Assembly (NCBI RefSeq): GCF_004124235.1
Contig: NZ_CP032487.1
Coordinates: forward strand, 124,001-188,000
Direction: 5' to 3'
Length of the DNA stretch: 64,000 nt
Source: Yersinia hibernica
Lineage (GTDB): Bacteria > Pseudomonadota > Gammaproteobacteria > Enterobacterales > Enterobacteriaceae
A program made the translations under genes and the position numbers. The notes below the pieces were generated by a model. The model was given only the letters and a program-made list of their open reading frames with translations, was not told the DNA's origin and did no database searches. Shown one piece after another: positions 11,359 to 20,513 of this stretch (positions within the stretch are counted from its first letter, which is position 1; each line of letters opens with the position of its first letter).

Positions 11359-12165
11359 ATACTCGGGTAAAAAATTATATTAATCTTGAATTAGCCAAAC
11401 TAAAACCAAAGTTTGGCGGCGGATCTTTTACTAACGCTACCTATATTAATAACTTGCTGGCTACGCATTTTCGTGGGCTGGAATATCAATTAAGTTATGA
11501 TGCTGGGGTGTTTTATAGCACAATAAATTATACCAGAATGATTGGTGTCAATGATTTTTGCTCAAAACGGGCGTGGCTAGGTGGTGTACAAAAGCGTGTT
11601 ACTGTAGGTTATCGGTATATTTCTAAATATCCTTATGCGCGTACTATTGGATATCCCACTGATGATGATTATTCAAATAATAAGATAGAGTGCCTCAGGG
11701 GCCGTAACTTATTTGGCTCTTCAGCCTATTTACCGGGGGATAGAGGCAGTTTGGTTTTAGGCGGTAGAATATTTGATCAAAAGCTGGATTTCGGCACCAC
11801 TATCCGTTATAACAAAGGACATCAAGACCGATCTGCGATAGGTAGACATGGATATCCTACTACCGCCTATGTCGCTGACTGGCCAAAATATATTATATAT
11901 GATATTTACGCCAGTTATAAGGCAACTAATAATTTAATCTTGCGAGGTACTATTGAGAATATAACCAATCGTGCTTATTTGGTTAATTATGGTGACTCAC
12001 TCTCGATGACCCCAAATCGGGGGCGAACTATTCAGGGGTCTATTGAATATAGGTTCTAAAGATATTAAATAAATATTTATCATGGTAGGTTTTAATTTTT
12101 GGTATTGAATTTAATGTGTTGAATTTAAAGAATTCAGGTGGAATAATTATTTTCATCTGAGGTCA

Positions 12166-12189
12166 CTGTGATTCAATGATGAATCACAG
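12166..12189. repeat. Hairpin between hasR and the first hasA
   Basis: CTGTGATTC and GAATCACAG form a perfect 9-bp inverted repeat with a 6-nt loop, 29 bp before the hasA ATG. There is no T-run, so it is more likely an mRNA-stability or processing hairpin than a terminator. Confidence 0.6.
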
Positions 12190-12217
12190 AGTAATTGTTA
12201 ATTAAAAGGATATTATT

Positions 12218-12835
12218 ATGACAGTAACTATCAAATATAAATATAGAAGTGATTTTGCTGATAGCACCATTTCCTCCGTCACCAAATACTGGGCAACTGA
12301 ACATGGTGATATAACCACAGCAGAGACCAAAGAATATGGTTTTTTTGCTGGTGGTGACTACTTTGGTGGCACGCAATATGCCTTACCCAGCTCCCATAAT
12401 ATATATACGGGGATGATTATCGAAGGGAATCTAAATTACTCCTTTACCCCCCAGCATACTCTCTCCGGAAGAATCGACAGTTTGGTGCTAGGTCGAGAAT
12501 TGGTGGAGAATACCACCGGCCTGGGTAGGAAACTTAAAGATCCATTTTTGGAGTTCAGTGGGTTAGATATTACTGGTAAGTTTGATCCCCTTAAAACACA
12601 AGCTGAGAACCACCAAGGTGAAACGCATAAGGCGGCTTATGGTTTTATGCGCGGCAATGCCGATCCATTCCTGGATATCCTGAAAGCCAAAGGTATTGAT
12701 GTCGACACACCGCTTAAGGATATGGCCATCGCCAGCCAGTTTGATAATAATAATGAAATGGTATCGGATGCGCCAATGCCAGTCATTGATGTTATTGGTT
12801 CATATGATGAAGCTGAAGTATTAATGGCTGCATGA
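12218..12835 (+). CDS. hasA: Hemophore HasA, first copy
   Basis: HasA is a secreted heme-binding protein that captures heme and passes it to HasR. The 205-residue protein has no N-terminal signal peptide and ends VLMAA, like the C-terminal LLAA signal read by type I secretion. Tyr74 in EGNLNYSF and His80 in TPQHTL fit the heme-ligand Tyr75 and its partner His83 of Serratia HasA. The position of the Serratia ligand His32 is Thr here, as is non-His in Y. pestis HasA. An AAAAGGATATTATT ribosome region precedes ATG 12218. It is followed by a paralogue and by hasDE, which should export it. Confidence 0.93.
   Translation: MTVTIKYKYRSDFADSTISSVTKYWATEHGDITTAETKEYGFFAGGDYFGGTQYALPSSHNIYTGMIIEGNLNYSFTPQHTLSGRIDSLVLGRELVENTTGLGRKLKDPFLEFSGLDITGKFDPLKTQAENHQGETHKAAYGFMRGNADPFLDILKAKGIDVDTPLKDMAIASQFDNNNEMVSDAPMPVIDVIGSYDEAEVLMAA
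12777..12796 (+). repeat. 20-bp direct repeat, copy 1 (inside hasA)
   Basis: TGCCAGTCATTGATGTTATT near the 3' end of the first hasA, repeated exactly 200 bp downstream at 12977-12996 in noncoding DNA. Confidence 0.8.
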
Positions 12836-12878
12836 TATCTCGCTTGAAATAGTAATTTTATAAAATAAATGGTGTTAT

Positions 12879-12917
12879 GCCACCACTATTAATTTGGCTA
12901 TCAGATTTGGTGGTGGC
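12879..12917. repeat. Hairpin between the two hasA genes
   Basis: GCCACCAC at 12879-12886 pairs with GTGGTGGC at 12910-12917. There is no T-run after it. Similar stable hairpins stand before the first hasA and after the second. Confidence 0.6.
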
Positions 12918-12976
12918 CTCAATAAATTCGTTATGGAAATTTTGAGAAATTAAATTACTAACGCGAACAAGATAAT

Positions 12977-12996
12977 TGCCAGTCATTGATGTTATT
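12977..12996 (+). repeat. 20-bp direct repeat, copy 2 (intergenic)
   Basis: An exact copy of 12777-12796 lying 46 bp before the second hasA, outside any gene. It looks like a scar of an earlier hasA duplication or deletion. Confidence 0.8.
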
Positions 12997-13041
12997 TAAT
13001 GATGGATTTGGCCTTAATGCTAAATATAAAAGGATATTATT

Positions 13042-13737
13042 ATGGCGGTAGAAATATGGTATCAAGCACAAATTGGAGATGAGACCATTTCCTCTTATAC
13101 TCATAAATGGGTTGCTGGTTTTGGCAATATGATGTCAAGTGATAGTGACAATGAGTATATGTTTCAAACTGGGGCTTACGCTTCTGGGTCGGGTAATTTA
13201 TATGGATTTAGCCGAATTAACTCGCAACAGGATAGTATAGCAATATCTGTGGGCTATAGAGCCATAATTAAAGAAGTAAAAAACGATTTGTTAGAGCATA
13301 AAGTCGTCCCTGGAATAAGTGGTAGTGTGGAATTTGGTGAGCGAATAATACCTCTTGCTGATGTTGATTTATTAGATGAATGCCAGAATGGGGATGAAGT
13401 CTATTTTCAAATTGATAATGTGCAATTGGAAATTAACGGGTTGGAAACCGCAGATGATACCGAAAATTCGCTAAGTATGTTATTTCATTTATCCCATCAT
13501 CGCAATTATTCAGATGATCTGGAAGGGAAAAACCTTGCTATGTTTGGTTTACTCAGAGGAAATGCTGGCCCTATATTGGCGAAATTTAAAAGTCAGGGTA
13601 TTGATATAGATACTCCCCTTAAAGATATGATTACGGCTAAACAGTTTTATGTCACTAGTGGTGATGTCATGTCCGAACCCATAGTGATTGAAACTGTGGG
13701 TGTGATTGAAGGGGGCGAAATATTATCAGCCGCTTAA
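13042..13737 (+). CDS. HasA-like hemophore, second divergent copy
   Basis: The 231-residue protein shares the HasA frame: an ETISSYTHKW start, a GLLRGNAGPILAKFKSQGIDIDTPLKDM block nearly matching the first copy, and an ILSAA C-terminus suited to type I secretion. Tyr72 (VGYRAI) and His86 (LLEHKV) sit where the heme Tyr and His are expected. It is 26 residues longer, with extra sequence in the middle (about residues 100-150). The ribosome region AAAAGGATATTATT is identical to that of the first copy, which supports duplication. Whether it binds heme or is recognised by HasR cannot be read from the sequence. Confidence 0.85.
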   Translation: MAVEIWYQAQIGDETISSYTHKWVAGFGNMMSSDSDNEYMFQTGAYASGSGNLYGFSRINSQQDSIAISVGYRAIIKEVKNDLLEHKVVPGISGSVEFGERIIPLADVDLLDECQNGDEVYFQIDNVQLEINGLETADDTENSLSMLFHLSHHRNYSDDLEGKNLAMFGLLRGNAGPILAKFKSQGIDIDTPLKDMITAKQFYVTSGDVMSEPIVIETVGVIEGGEILSAA

Positions 13738-13784
13738 TCATGGTCGCTAAAAAATGATTTTTGGCAAACGAAATAATATTAACA

Positions 13785-13830
13785 CCACCGCCCTGATTTT
13801 TTATTGCCTACCGAGTCATAGTGGCGGTGG
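13785..13830. repeat. Hairpin after the second hasA
   Basis: CCACCGCC at 13785-13792 pairs with GGCGGTGG at 13823-13830. The T-rich stretch is in the loop, so it is not a standard terminator. It lies 65 bp before hasD. Confidence 0.55.
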
Positions 13831-13895
13831 ACAAAATGAGTATTGTTATTGAGAAATAAAATAATACGAACTCAGGTGACAATGCGACTTTCAGT

Positions 13896-15710
13896 ATGGA
13901 AATTGATGCCATGGAATCATATAAAACCTCTGAGCTAACACCGATCACGGTTCTCTCTGTGCTCGCTGGGCACAAAAAAATCCTCTGGGGAATCGGGTTA
14001 TTCACCGCAGTAATTAATATTTTGATGTTGGCTCCGGCTATTTACATGCTGCAAGTTTATGATCGCGTTCTGGTATCAGCCAATACCATGACATTGCTGA
14101 TGCTGACGATTCTTGTCCTCGGAATATTTGTATTTATTGGCTTACTTGAATGGGTTCGTAGTGCGATAGTTATTCGGCTCGGAACTCGCATTGATATGCA
14201 ACTTAATCAACGGGTATTTAATGCGGCATTTGCATCCCAGCTTCGCGGACATAAAGTACCTGCCGCCCAAGCTTTGAATGATTTAACATCTTTACGCCAG
14301 TTTGCGACCGGCAATGCCCTGTTTGCTTTTTTTGATGTCCCCTGGTTTCCACTGTATTTGCTGGTTATTTTTGTCCTCCATCCTTGGTTGGGTGTTTTGG
14401 CCACGGTAGGCGCATGTGTGCTTATTTTTCTGGCCTGGTTTAACCAGTGGGTATGTAAAAAACCCTTGAAAGAAGCATCAACCATCACTTCCCAAGCAAC
14501 TCAGCAAGCGAATGCCAATTTACGTAATGCCGATGCCATCGAAGCGATGGGCATGCTAGATGCACTGCGCCAGCGCTGGCTCACGCAACATTCACATTTC
14601 CTTTATCAACAAAATATCGCCAGTGACAAAAGTAGCCAAGTGACCGCAGTATCTAAATCCAGTCGCCAAGCTTTGCAATCAATGATGCTTGGGCTGGGTG
14701 CATTGCTGGTTATTGACGGCGCAATTACGGCGGGGGTGATGATCGCGGGGTCGATTTTAATTGGCCGGGTCTTGAGCCCAATTGATCAGTTAATTGCCGT
14801 CTGGAAACAATGGAGCCAGGCGCGGCTGTCTTATCAGCGCCTTGCCCATTTATTGGCTGAGCATCCACCGGTGCCGGTGGGGATGGTTTTGTCTGCGCCA
14901 ACAGGGAAACTCAGTGTAACGCAGCTCACTGTTTGTCAGCCTGGCACTCATACCCCAATTTTATATTCCATCAACTTTGAACTACATCCTGGCCATGTTT
15001 TGGGTGTTTTGGGGCCATCGGGTAGCGGCAAATCTACATTGGCGAAACTATTGGTGGCGTGTAAACCGGCTTTCAGCGGTTCGGTGCGCTTGGATAGCGC
15101 CAATTTATCTCAATGGGACAAAGCCCATTTGGGGGAGTTTATTGGCTATCTGCCGCAAGATATTCAGCTATTTCGTGGGTCGATTGCGGAAAATATCGCC
15201 CGTTTTGGCAACATCGAGACGGCAAAAGTGATTGCCGCGGCTCAGATGGCGGGGATACACGACTTAATCCTCCATCTGCCACGGGGTTATGACACTCAGC
15301 TCGGCGAGGGGGATGAGGTGCTTTCTGGTGGTCAGCGCCAGCGTATTGCTTTGGCCCGGGCGATGTATGGTGTGCCGCGCCTTATTGTGTTGGATGAGCC
15401 GAATGCCAGCTTGGACAAAGAAGGTGAAAAAGCGTTGTTGGAAAGCATTCTGCGTCTTAAACAGCAGGGGTGCACTATCGTGATGATCACCCATAAGCCG
15501 GAGCTGTTATCGGGTAGCGACTACTTATTGCTACTCAATCAAGGGCGGATGGAATTGTTTGACAGAACCGAAGCCGTTTTGCGGCAGGTTCAGGGGCCGG
15601 ATAAGTCCGCAGTTAAAACGCCAGTCAAAGTGCCTGCAAGTAAAAAGTCTTGGGATAGCAGCATGTCCTATGGGGTTGCCCCAGCCCGTACAGCATCACA
15701 AAAATCATAA
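13896..15710 (+). CDS. hasD: Type I secretion ABC transporter of the hemophore
   Basis: HasD is the inner-membrane ATPase of the type I exporter that secretes HasA through HasE and an outer-membrane TolC-like protein. In 604 residues an N-terminal membrane domain (hydrophobic stretches about 30-52, 64-86, 140-185 and 262-292) is followed by an ATPase with Walker A GPSGSGKST (373-381), signature LSGGQ (476-480) and Walker B LIVLDEP (496-502). No C39 peptidase domain is present, as expected for the PrtD/HasD type. No clear ribosome site precedes ATG 13896; an ATG five codons downstream is possible. No outer-membrane channel gene lies in this locus. Confidence 0.94.
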   Translation: MEIDAMESYKTSELTPITVLSVLAGHKKILWGIGLFTAVINILMLAPAIYMLQVYDRVLVSANTMTLLMLTILVLGIFVFIGLLEWVRSAIVIRLGTRIDMQLNQRVFNAAFASQLRGHKVPAAQALNDLTSLRQFATGNALFAFFDVPWFPLYLLVIFVLHPWLGVLATVGACVLIFLAWFNQWVCKKPLKEASTITSQATQQANANLRNADAIEAMGMLDALRQRWLTQHSHFLYQQNIASDKSSQVTAVSKSSRQALQSMMLGLGALLVIDGAITAGVMIAGSILIGRVLSPIDQLIAVWKQWSQARLSYQRLAHLLAEHPPVPVGMVLSAPTGKLSVTQLTVCQPGTHTPILYSINFELHPGHVLGVLGPSGSGKSTLAKLLVACKPAFSGSVRLDSANLSQWDKAHLGEFIGYLPQDIQLFRGSIAENIARFGNIETAKVIAAAQMAGIHDLILHLPRGYDTQLGEGDEVLSGGQRQRIALARAMYGVPRLIVLDEPNASLDKEGEKALLESILRLKQQGCTIVMITHKPELLSGSDYLLLLNQGRMELFDRTEAVLRQVQGPDKSAVKTPVKVPASKKSWDSSMSYGVAPARTASQKS

Positions 15711-15742
15711 TATTTAATCACCCAAGGATGGAGAAATAACCG

Positions 15743-17074
15743 ATGTTACCTGAATCAGGTCGTTGTGCGGCTAAGAACTTGGGCTACCCCCCACCGCGGC
15801 TACAGACCAATAGTGGCAGATACCTTAGCCTTGGTGGATTATTGGTTTTGGCGGGTTTTATTGGTTCTTTATTTTGGGCTGGGTTGGCTCCGCTGGATAA
15901 AGGGATTGCGATTATGGGGCATATTGTCGTCGCCGAAAATCGGAAATTGGTTCAGCCGTTGCAAGGCGGGCGTGTGCAACAATTGCATGTTTCTGAGGGC
16001 GATGATGTCACCGAGGGGCAATTACTTATCACGCTGGATGATACCGCAGTGCGTAGCCATCGGGATAACCTACGGCATCAGTATTTAGGCGCACTGGCTC
16101 AGGAATCACGTCTTAGTGCCGAACAGCATGAATTACCGGCAATTATCTTCCCGCCCATCTTGCTCCAACACCCGGTGCAATCTTCCGTTGAGCGTAATGT
16201 TGTTTTGCAGCAACAGCTTTTTCATCATCGTCGGCAGGCGCAAGTCAGTGAAATTGCTCGATTGTCCGCACAAATTATTCGTTACGAGAGCCGGTTGGAT
16301 GGGTTACAAACAATACGAGGCCATAACCAGCGCCAATTTGACTTATTTCAGCGGCAATTACAGGGGATCCAATTACTGGCGAAAAATGGGCACGCTTCGG
16401 CAAACCAGCTGTTAGAGATGGAGCAGCAAGCGATTTCACTGCGTGCCAATATAGAGAGAAATAGCAGTGAAATATTAGAACTTCATAAGCAAATTAGTGA
16501 AACAGAGCAGCATATCTTACAACGCCGTGAGCAGTATAAAAGTGAGAATCGCGAACAACTGGCCACCGCGCAGCAAAGCACTCAGGAGTTAGAGCAGCGT
16601 TTGCAGGTGGCAGAATATGAATTAGCCAACACACGTATTTATGCCCCGGTCAGTGGCACAATCATCGCGCTTGCTCAGCACACTATTGGCGGGATAGTCA
16701 GTAGCGGGCAAATATTAATGGAGCTGGTTCCCAGTGGTCAGCCACTCTTAGCGGAAGCCCAACTTCCCGTATCGTTAATTGATAAGGTGATGGTCGGGTT
16801 GCCGGTAGACCTTAATTTTTCTGCTTTTAATCAAAGCCATACACCGCGATTACAAGGTTCTGTATTACACGTTGGCGCAGACCGTATACAACATCCGCAT
16901 ACTTTAGAGCCTTATTATCCCTTAACTATCGCAATTGATATCACGCAAACTGAGTTGGAAATCCGGCCCGGTATGTCCGTTGATATTTTTATCCGCACGG
17001 GGGAAAGGTCGTTACTGAACTATCTGTTTAAACCACTCACTGATCGCCTGCATATTGCCTTTGCTGAAGAATAA
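15743..17074 (+). CDS. hasE: Membrane fusion protein of the hemophore exporter
   Basis: This periplasmic adaptor links HasD to the outer-membrane channel. The 443-residue protein has one N-terminal membrane segment (about residues 28-50), a lipoyl-like half (GGRVQQLHVSEGDDVTEGQLLI), a long coiled-coil hairpin (about 150-280) and the second half RIYAPVSGTI with a beta-barrel region. An AAGGATGGAG ribosome region precedes ATG 15743, 32 bp after hasD. Confidence 0.94.
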   Translation: MLPESGRCAAKNLGYPPPRLQTNSGRYLSLGGLLVLAGFIGSLFWAGLAPLDKGIAIMGHIVVAENRKLVQPLQGGRVQQLHVSEGDDVTEGQLLITLDDTAVRSHRDNLRHQYLGALAQESRLSAEQHELPAIIFPPILLQHPVQSSVERNVVLQQQLFHHRRQAQVSEIARLSAQIIRYESRLDGLQTIRGHNQRQFDLFQRQLQGIQLLAKNGHASANQLLEMEQQAISLRANIERNSSEILELHKQISETEQHILQRREQYKSENREQLATAQQSTQELEQRLQVAEYELANTRIYAPVSGTIIALAQHTIGGIVSSGQILMELVPSGQPLLAEAQLPVSLIDKVMVGLPVDLNFSAFNQSHTPRLQGSVLHVGADRIQHPHTLEPYYPLTIAIDITQTELEIRPGMSVDIFIRTGERSLLNYLFKPLTDRLHIAFAEE

Positions 17075-17123
17075 TTAATTGAGGGTAACTTATTAAAAAT
17101 AAAGGAATATGGCGATTTAATTT

Positions 17124-17948
17124 ATGAAAAAACGGCAGAATGATTCTAGCACCATCCTTTGGTGGGTAAGTGCCACTTTAATGAGTGGCATTCATATTTA
17201 TTTAATATGGTTACTGAGCCATACCCATACGCCCCCACTCGATGCCGATATCTCCCCTGTGGCGATGATGCTCGCGTTGTCGACAGAACCGGAGTTTAGC
17301 CAAAATGTGGAGCAAGAGTCGGTAGTGGGCATCAGCCAAAATATCAATGAACCGCCGGTCGAGCCGGTGGAACATCAACCCGAAGCAGCGAATCAGCTTG
17401 TGGTGGCTCCCGAGCACTCTAATGCTTCATTGATTGTCGAAAAAAAGGTCGATACCAGCCCAAAAGAGCCGACCAAAGCAGAGCGGCGACCACAGAAAGT
17501 CACGAAACCGCGCCAACCTATTAAGGAGCCGCCGCCGGAGAGCAGTACACCAGCGATGCCCGCAGTGGCGACCAGCACGCCTTTATCTGGAGAGAGCCAC
17601 CAAGTTGCGGCGGCGGCGAACAGTGATTCTTTGCAAAATCAACAGAGTCATATGAATTGGAGAAGCCGCTTGCAAGGGCATCTGGCGGGGTTTAAACGTT
17701 ACCCGCCCACGGCGCGAAAGCAGCGCCAACAAGGCACTGCGATTGTCCATTTTGCGGTCAATCAAGAGGGATACGTATTAGCGACTAAGCTGATTAAGAG
17801 CAGCGGAGTGGCGGCCTTAGATCGCGAAGCATTGGCCGTGATTAAACGCGCCCAACCCTTGCCCCAACCACCCGCCGAGTTGTTATTGAATAAACAGATA
17901 ACATTGATTGTGCCTGTTGTTTTTGATCTCAAAAACAATAAACGATGA
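17124..17948 (+). CDS. hasB: TonB-like energy transducer HasB
   Basis: HasB is a TonB paralogue that energises HasR. The 274-residue protein has a single N-terminal membrane anchor (about residues 11-31), a Pro/Glu/Lys-rich periplasmic linker (about 60-160) and a C-terminal TonB domain with RYPPTARKQRQQG and SSGVAALDREALAVIKRAQPLP. Being dedicated to HasR, it may have lost its main partner since hasR is interrupted here. It ends the has operon. Confidence 0.92.
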   Translation: MKKRQNDSSTILWWVSATLMSGIHIYLIWLLSHTHTPPLDADISPVAMMLALSTEPEFSQNVEQESVVGISQNINEPPVEPVEHQPEAANQLVVAPEHSNASLIVEKKVDTSPKEPTKAERRPQKVTKPRQPIKEPPPESSTPAMPAVATSTPLSGESHQVAAAANSDSLQNQQSHMNWRSRLQGHLAGFKRYPPTARKQRQQGTAIVHFAVNQEGYVLATKLIKSSGVAALDREALAVIKRAQPLPQPPAELLLNKQITLIVPVVFDLKNNKR

Positions 17949-17980
17949 ATTAGAGGGGCTGGCAGCGGTTCTGAGAAATA

Positions 17981-18008
17981 AAACAAAAAACCGGGCTTTA
18001 TGCCCGGT
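17981..18008 (-). terminator. Terminator of the minus-strand flavoprotein gene
   Basis: On the minus strand ACCGGGC...GCCCGGT is followed by TTTTTTGTTT. It lies between the convergent hasB and the dihydrolipoamide dehydrogenase-like gene. Confidence 0.8.
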
Positions 18009-18039
18009 GCAATAATGCGGTCAATATGACGGAGGAATA

Positions 18040-19488
18040 TTATTCGCCTGGGCAGCGCAGGCAACGTTCAGCCTCGTCAGTGCCCAATTTTAATTTGGAC
18101 TGCAAATCACGCAATGCGGTACGCAAGCCTTCCTCAATAACCGGGTGGTAGAATGGCATATCCAGCATTTGATTAATCGTCATTTGCTGTTGATGAGCCC
18201 AAGCCAGCAGGTGCGCAATATGCTCCGCACTTGGCCCCATCATCTCGGCCCCCAGGAAGCGGCCGGTTCCCTGCTCACCATAAACCCTTAAAATACCTTT
18301 GTTTTTCAGCATGACCCGTGAACGGCCTTGGTTCTCAAAAGAGACTTCGCCGATGTCAAAACAACCGCAGGCACTGAACTTCTGTGATAATTCACGGAAA
18401 GTAGAACCGACCATCGCGATTTGCGGATCAGAAAACACCACAGAAATTGGGCTACGGCGTAACCCCGGCACCACTTCAGGGAAGCCGCCAGCATTGCCCC
18501 CCGCGATACGGGCCTGATCACTGGCTTCGTGCAGTAATGGCAGCTGGTTACTGGCATCACCGGCAATAAAAATGTGGGGCACACTGGTCTGCATTGTCAG
18601 CCGATCGGCGGTTGGAACACCGCTATCATCAAGGGCCAATGAGGTGTTTTCCAATCCCAGATTGTCGACATTCGGCCGGCGGCCGGTGGCGGCTAAAACA
18701 TAATCCACCATAATTTCTTGTGATGAACCGGCTTCATCCAGATAGCGGATAAAGACTTTATCGCCCTCGCGCTGCATCACTTCAACTTTTACATCAGGAT
18801 TGAGATAGAACTCTTCACCCAGCGTTTTGGCAGCATAATTGCGGACAATACTGTCAGTTAGCGGGCCGACACCGCCACCTACACCAAACATTTTGACCTG
18901 AACACCAAGCCGATGCAGTGCTTGGCCCAGCTCCAGCCCGATAACCCCAGGGCCGAAAACAGCGACTGATTCGGGCAGGTCATCCCAGTTAAAAACGTCA
19001 TCATTGATAATGAGCCGATCACCCAGCGCATTCCACGCCGCAGGCCAAGTTGGGCGCGAACCGGTCGCAATCACAATGCGCTGCGCAATAATCTTAGTAT
19101 GCCCATCAACTTGTAACGTGTTGTTATCAATAAAGCGGGCATAACCCTGAATTTTATCATTGGCTGGAATGCTGTCGACACCCTCCAGGACAAAACCGAC
19201 AAAACGGTCGCGTTCGCGCTTCACACGACTCATGACTTCACGGCCATTAATCAGGATGTTACCTTGCGGATGGATACCAAAACCGGGGGCTTTTTCAATC
19301 TGATGTACAGCTTCAGCCGCCGCAATCAGCAGTTTGGATGGCATGCAACCGACGCGCGCACAGGTGGTACCGTATTCGCCACCTTCAATCATCACCACAT
19401 TTGGGGTGGATAGTTTGGCAGCGCGGTAAGCGCCAAGCCCAGCAGTACCGCCGCCAATCACGGCGACATCAACGTTTAAGGTTTTCAT
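18040..19488 (-). CDS. Dihydrolipoamide dehydrogenase-like flavoprotein disulfide reductase
   Basis: A 482-residue class I pyridine nucleotide-disulfide oxidoreductase. It shows the FAD motif IGGGTAGLGA (11-20), the redox pair CARVGC (Cys43, Cys48), the NAD(P) motif FGPGVIGLELG, the second FAD motif IFIAGDASNQ and a C-terminal YHPVIEEGLRTA with the catalytic His/Glu. It is not next to pyruvate or oxoglutarate dehydrogenase genes, so it is unlikely to be the main Lpd. Its place beside the peroxiredoxin-glutaredoxin and oxyR suggests a role in thiol or peroxide metabolism, but the substrate is unknown. The C-terminus CLRCPGE adds another Cys pair. Confidence 0.85.
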   Translation of the reverse strand: MKTLNVDVAVIGGGTAGLGAYRAAKLSTPNVVMIEGGEYGTTCARVGCMPSKLLIAAAEAVHQIEKAPGFGIHPQGNILINGREVMSRVKRERDRFVGFVLEGVDSIPANDKIQGYARFIDNNTLQVDGHTKIIAQRIVIATGSRPTWPAAWNALGDRLIINDDVFNWDDLPESVAVFGPGVIGLELGQALHRLGVQVKMFGVGGGVGPLTDSIVRNYAAKTLGEEFYLNPDVKVEVMQREGDKVFIRYLDEAGSSQEIMVDYVLAATGRRPNVDNLGLENTSLALDDSGVPTADRLTMQTSVPHIFIAGDASNQLPLLHEASDQARIAGGNAGGFPEVVPGLRRSPISVVFSDPQIAMVGSTFRELSQKFSACGCFDIGEVSFENQGRSRVMLKNKGILRVYGEQGTGRFLGAEMMGPSAEHIAHLLAWAHQQQMTINQMLDMPFYHPVIEEGLRTALRDLQSKLKLGTDEAERCLRCPGE

Positions 19489-19503
19489 GGCTACTCCTAG
19501 CTG

Positions 19504-19529
19504 AAAAAAAAGGTAGGCCGAAGCCTACC
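19504..19529 (-). terminator. Terminator of the peroxiredoxin-glutaredoxin gene
   Basis: On the minus strand GGTAGGC...GCCTACC is followed by eight T. It separates this gene from the flavoprotein gene downstream, so the two are probably separate transcripts. Confidence 0.85.
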
Positions 19530-19634
19530 AAGCATACCCTTTGTACTTGATATTGCAGCGGCGTTCACTTGCGGCCTGGCTGCAATTTCAATGGCTCGGG
19601 GTATATTGACTTTATCTTCGTTTTATTAATGTTA

Positions 19635-20366
19635 TTAAGCGGATAAATAGCTTTCTAAATCATCACTGCCACCGATGTGACGGCCACCAATAAATACTTG
19701 TGGCACAGTCCCACGGCCGCTCACTGCGCGCAGGCTGACGGTGGTGGCATCTTTGCCCAGCACGATTTCTTCATACTGAACCCCGCGCTCTTGCAACATT
19801 TGTTTCGCTTTGGCGCAGAATGGGCAACCTGGTTTGGTAAAGACAGAAACAGATTCCTGTACTTTGAAGTCAGGAGCCAGATATTTCAGCATCGTGTCGG
19901 CATCAGACACCTCAAACGGGTCGCCTGGTTTGTTGGGTTCGACAAACATTTTCTCGACCACACCATTACGCACCAGCATGGAGTAGCGCCATGAGCGTGG
20001 GCCAAAGCCTAGGTCAGCTTTCTCAACCAGCATATCCATGCCTTTGGTGAATTCACCGTTGCCATCTGGAATAAAAGTAATATTTTCAGCATGTTGATCG
20101 GATTTCCATGCATTCATCACGAAAGTATCATTGACTGATACACACAGAATGCTATCAACACCGTGCTGTTTAAATACCCCGGCCAGTTCGTTATAACGTG
20201 GCAAATGGCTGGAAGAACAGGTTGGGGTAAAGGCACCCGGCAGCGAGAATACAATTACAGTTTTATTATTGAACAAGTCATCGGTGGTTACATCAGCCCA
20301 CTGGTCGCCTTGGCGGGTATGGAAAGTGACGTGTGGAATTTTTTTACCTTCGTGATGAGTAAGCAT
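19635..20366 (-). CDS. Hybrid peroxiredoxin-glutaredoxin
   Basis: A cytosolic peroxidase that reduces hydroperoxides with glutathione. The 243-residue protein fuses a Prx5-type domain (residues 1-165, peroxidatic Cys50 in [12 protein letters not shown]) to a glutaredoxin domain (CPFC at 181-184, then [14 protein letters not shown]). Such hybrids are known in Haemophilus and some enterobacteria. ATG 20366 is chosen because AAGGAG precedes it and the protein then begins at the family start; the upstream frame has no similarity. It is divergent from oxyR with 147 bp between, so OxyR control is likely. Confidence 0.93.
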   Translation of the reverse strand: MLTHHEGKKIPHVTFHTRQGDQWADVTTDDLFNNKTVIVFSLPGAFTPTCSSSHLPRYNELAGVFKQHGVDSILCVSVNDTFVMNAWKSDQHAENITFIPDGNGEFTKGMDMLVEKADLGFGPRSWRYSMLVRNGVVEKMFVEPNKPGDPFEVSDADTMLKYLAPDFKVQESVSVFTKPGCPFCAKAKQMLQERGVQYEEIVLGKDATTVSLRAVSGRGTVPQVFIGGRHIGGSDDLESYLSA

Positions 20367-20513
20367 CTGTAACTCCTTAATTAAAAAATGAAATATTTCA
20401 ATTTTTCTAGGTATCTTTTCGTTGGGACACATTATTCATTTTATCACTTGATAGTTCTAATCACTGATTGCTATCTTATCTATCGTTAATGGCTATCATA
20501 AAGCGGAGCAGCG

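Larger units (their letters stand above)
8741..12059 (+). pseudogene. hasR: Hemophore receptor HasR, interrupted by an IS1-family element
   Basis: HasR is the TonB-dependent outer-membrane receptor that takes heme from the HasA hemophore. The 5' part (8741-10586) encodes a signal-peptide-like start, a TonB box region (MVLDELKV), the plug domain and much of the barrel. The 3' part resumes in frame at 11352 (TATTTTGATACTCGG, YFDTR) and ends at 12059 with a barrel-type terminal IEYRF (aromatic last residue). Removing 10587-11350 and one 8-bp target repeat restores an open frame of about 848 codons, so the insertion is the only lesion I see. The first part reads 8 nt into the IS and stops at 10594. 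A weak AAGGA ribosome site precedes 8741; an internal ATG at 8783 starts the hydrophobic signal region and is an alternative start. Confidence 0.9.

Noticed and set aside
18040-19488. Main lipoamide dehydrogenase of the pyruvate complex
   Set aside because: No aceEF or sucAB neighbours; the context is redox defence, so lpdA was not assigned.
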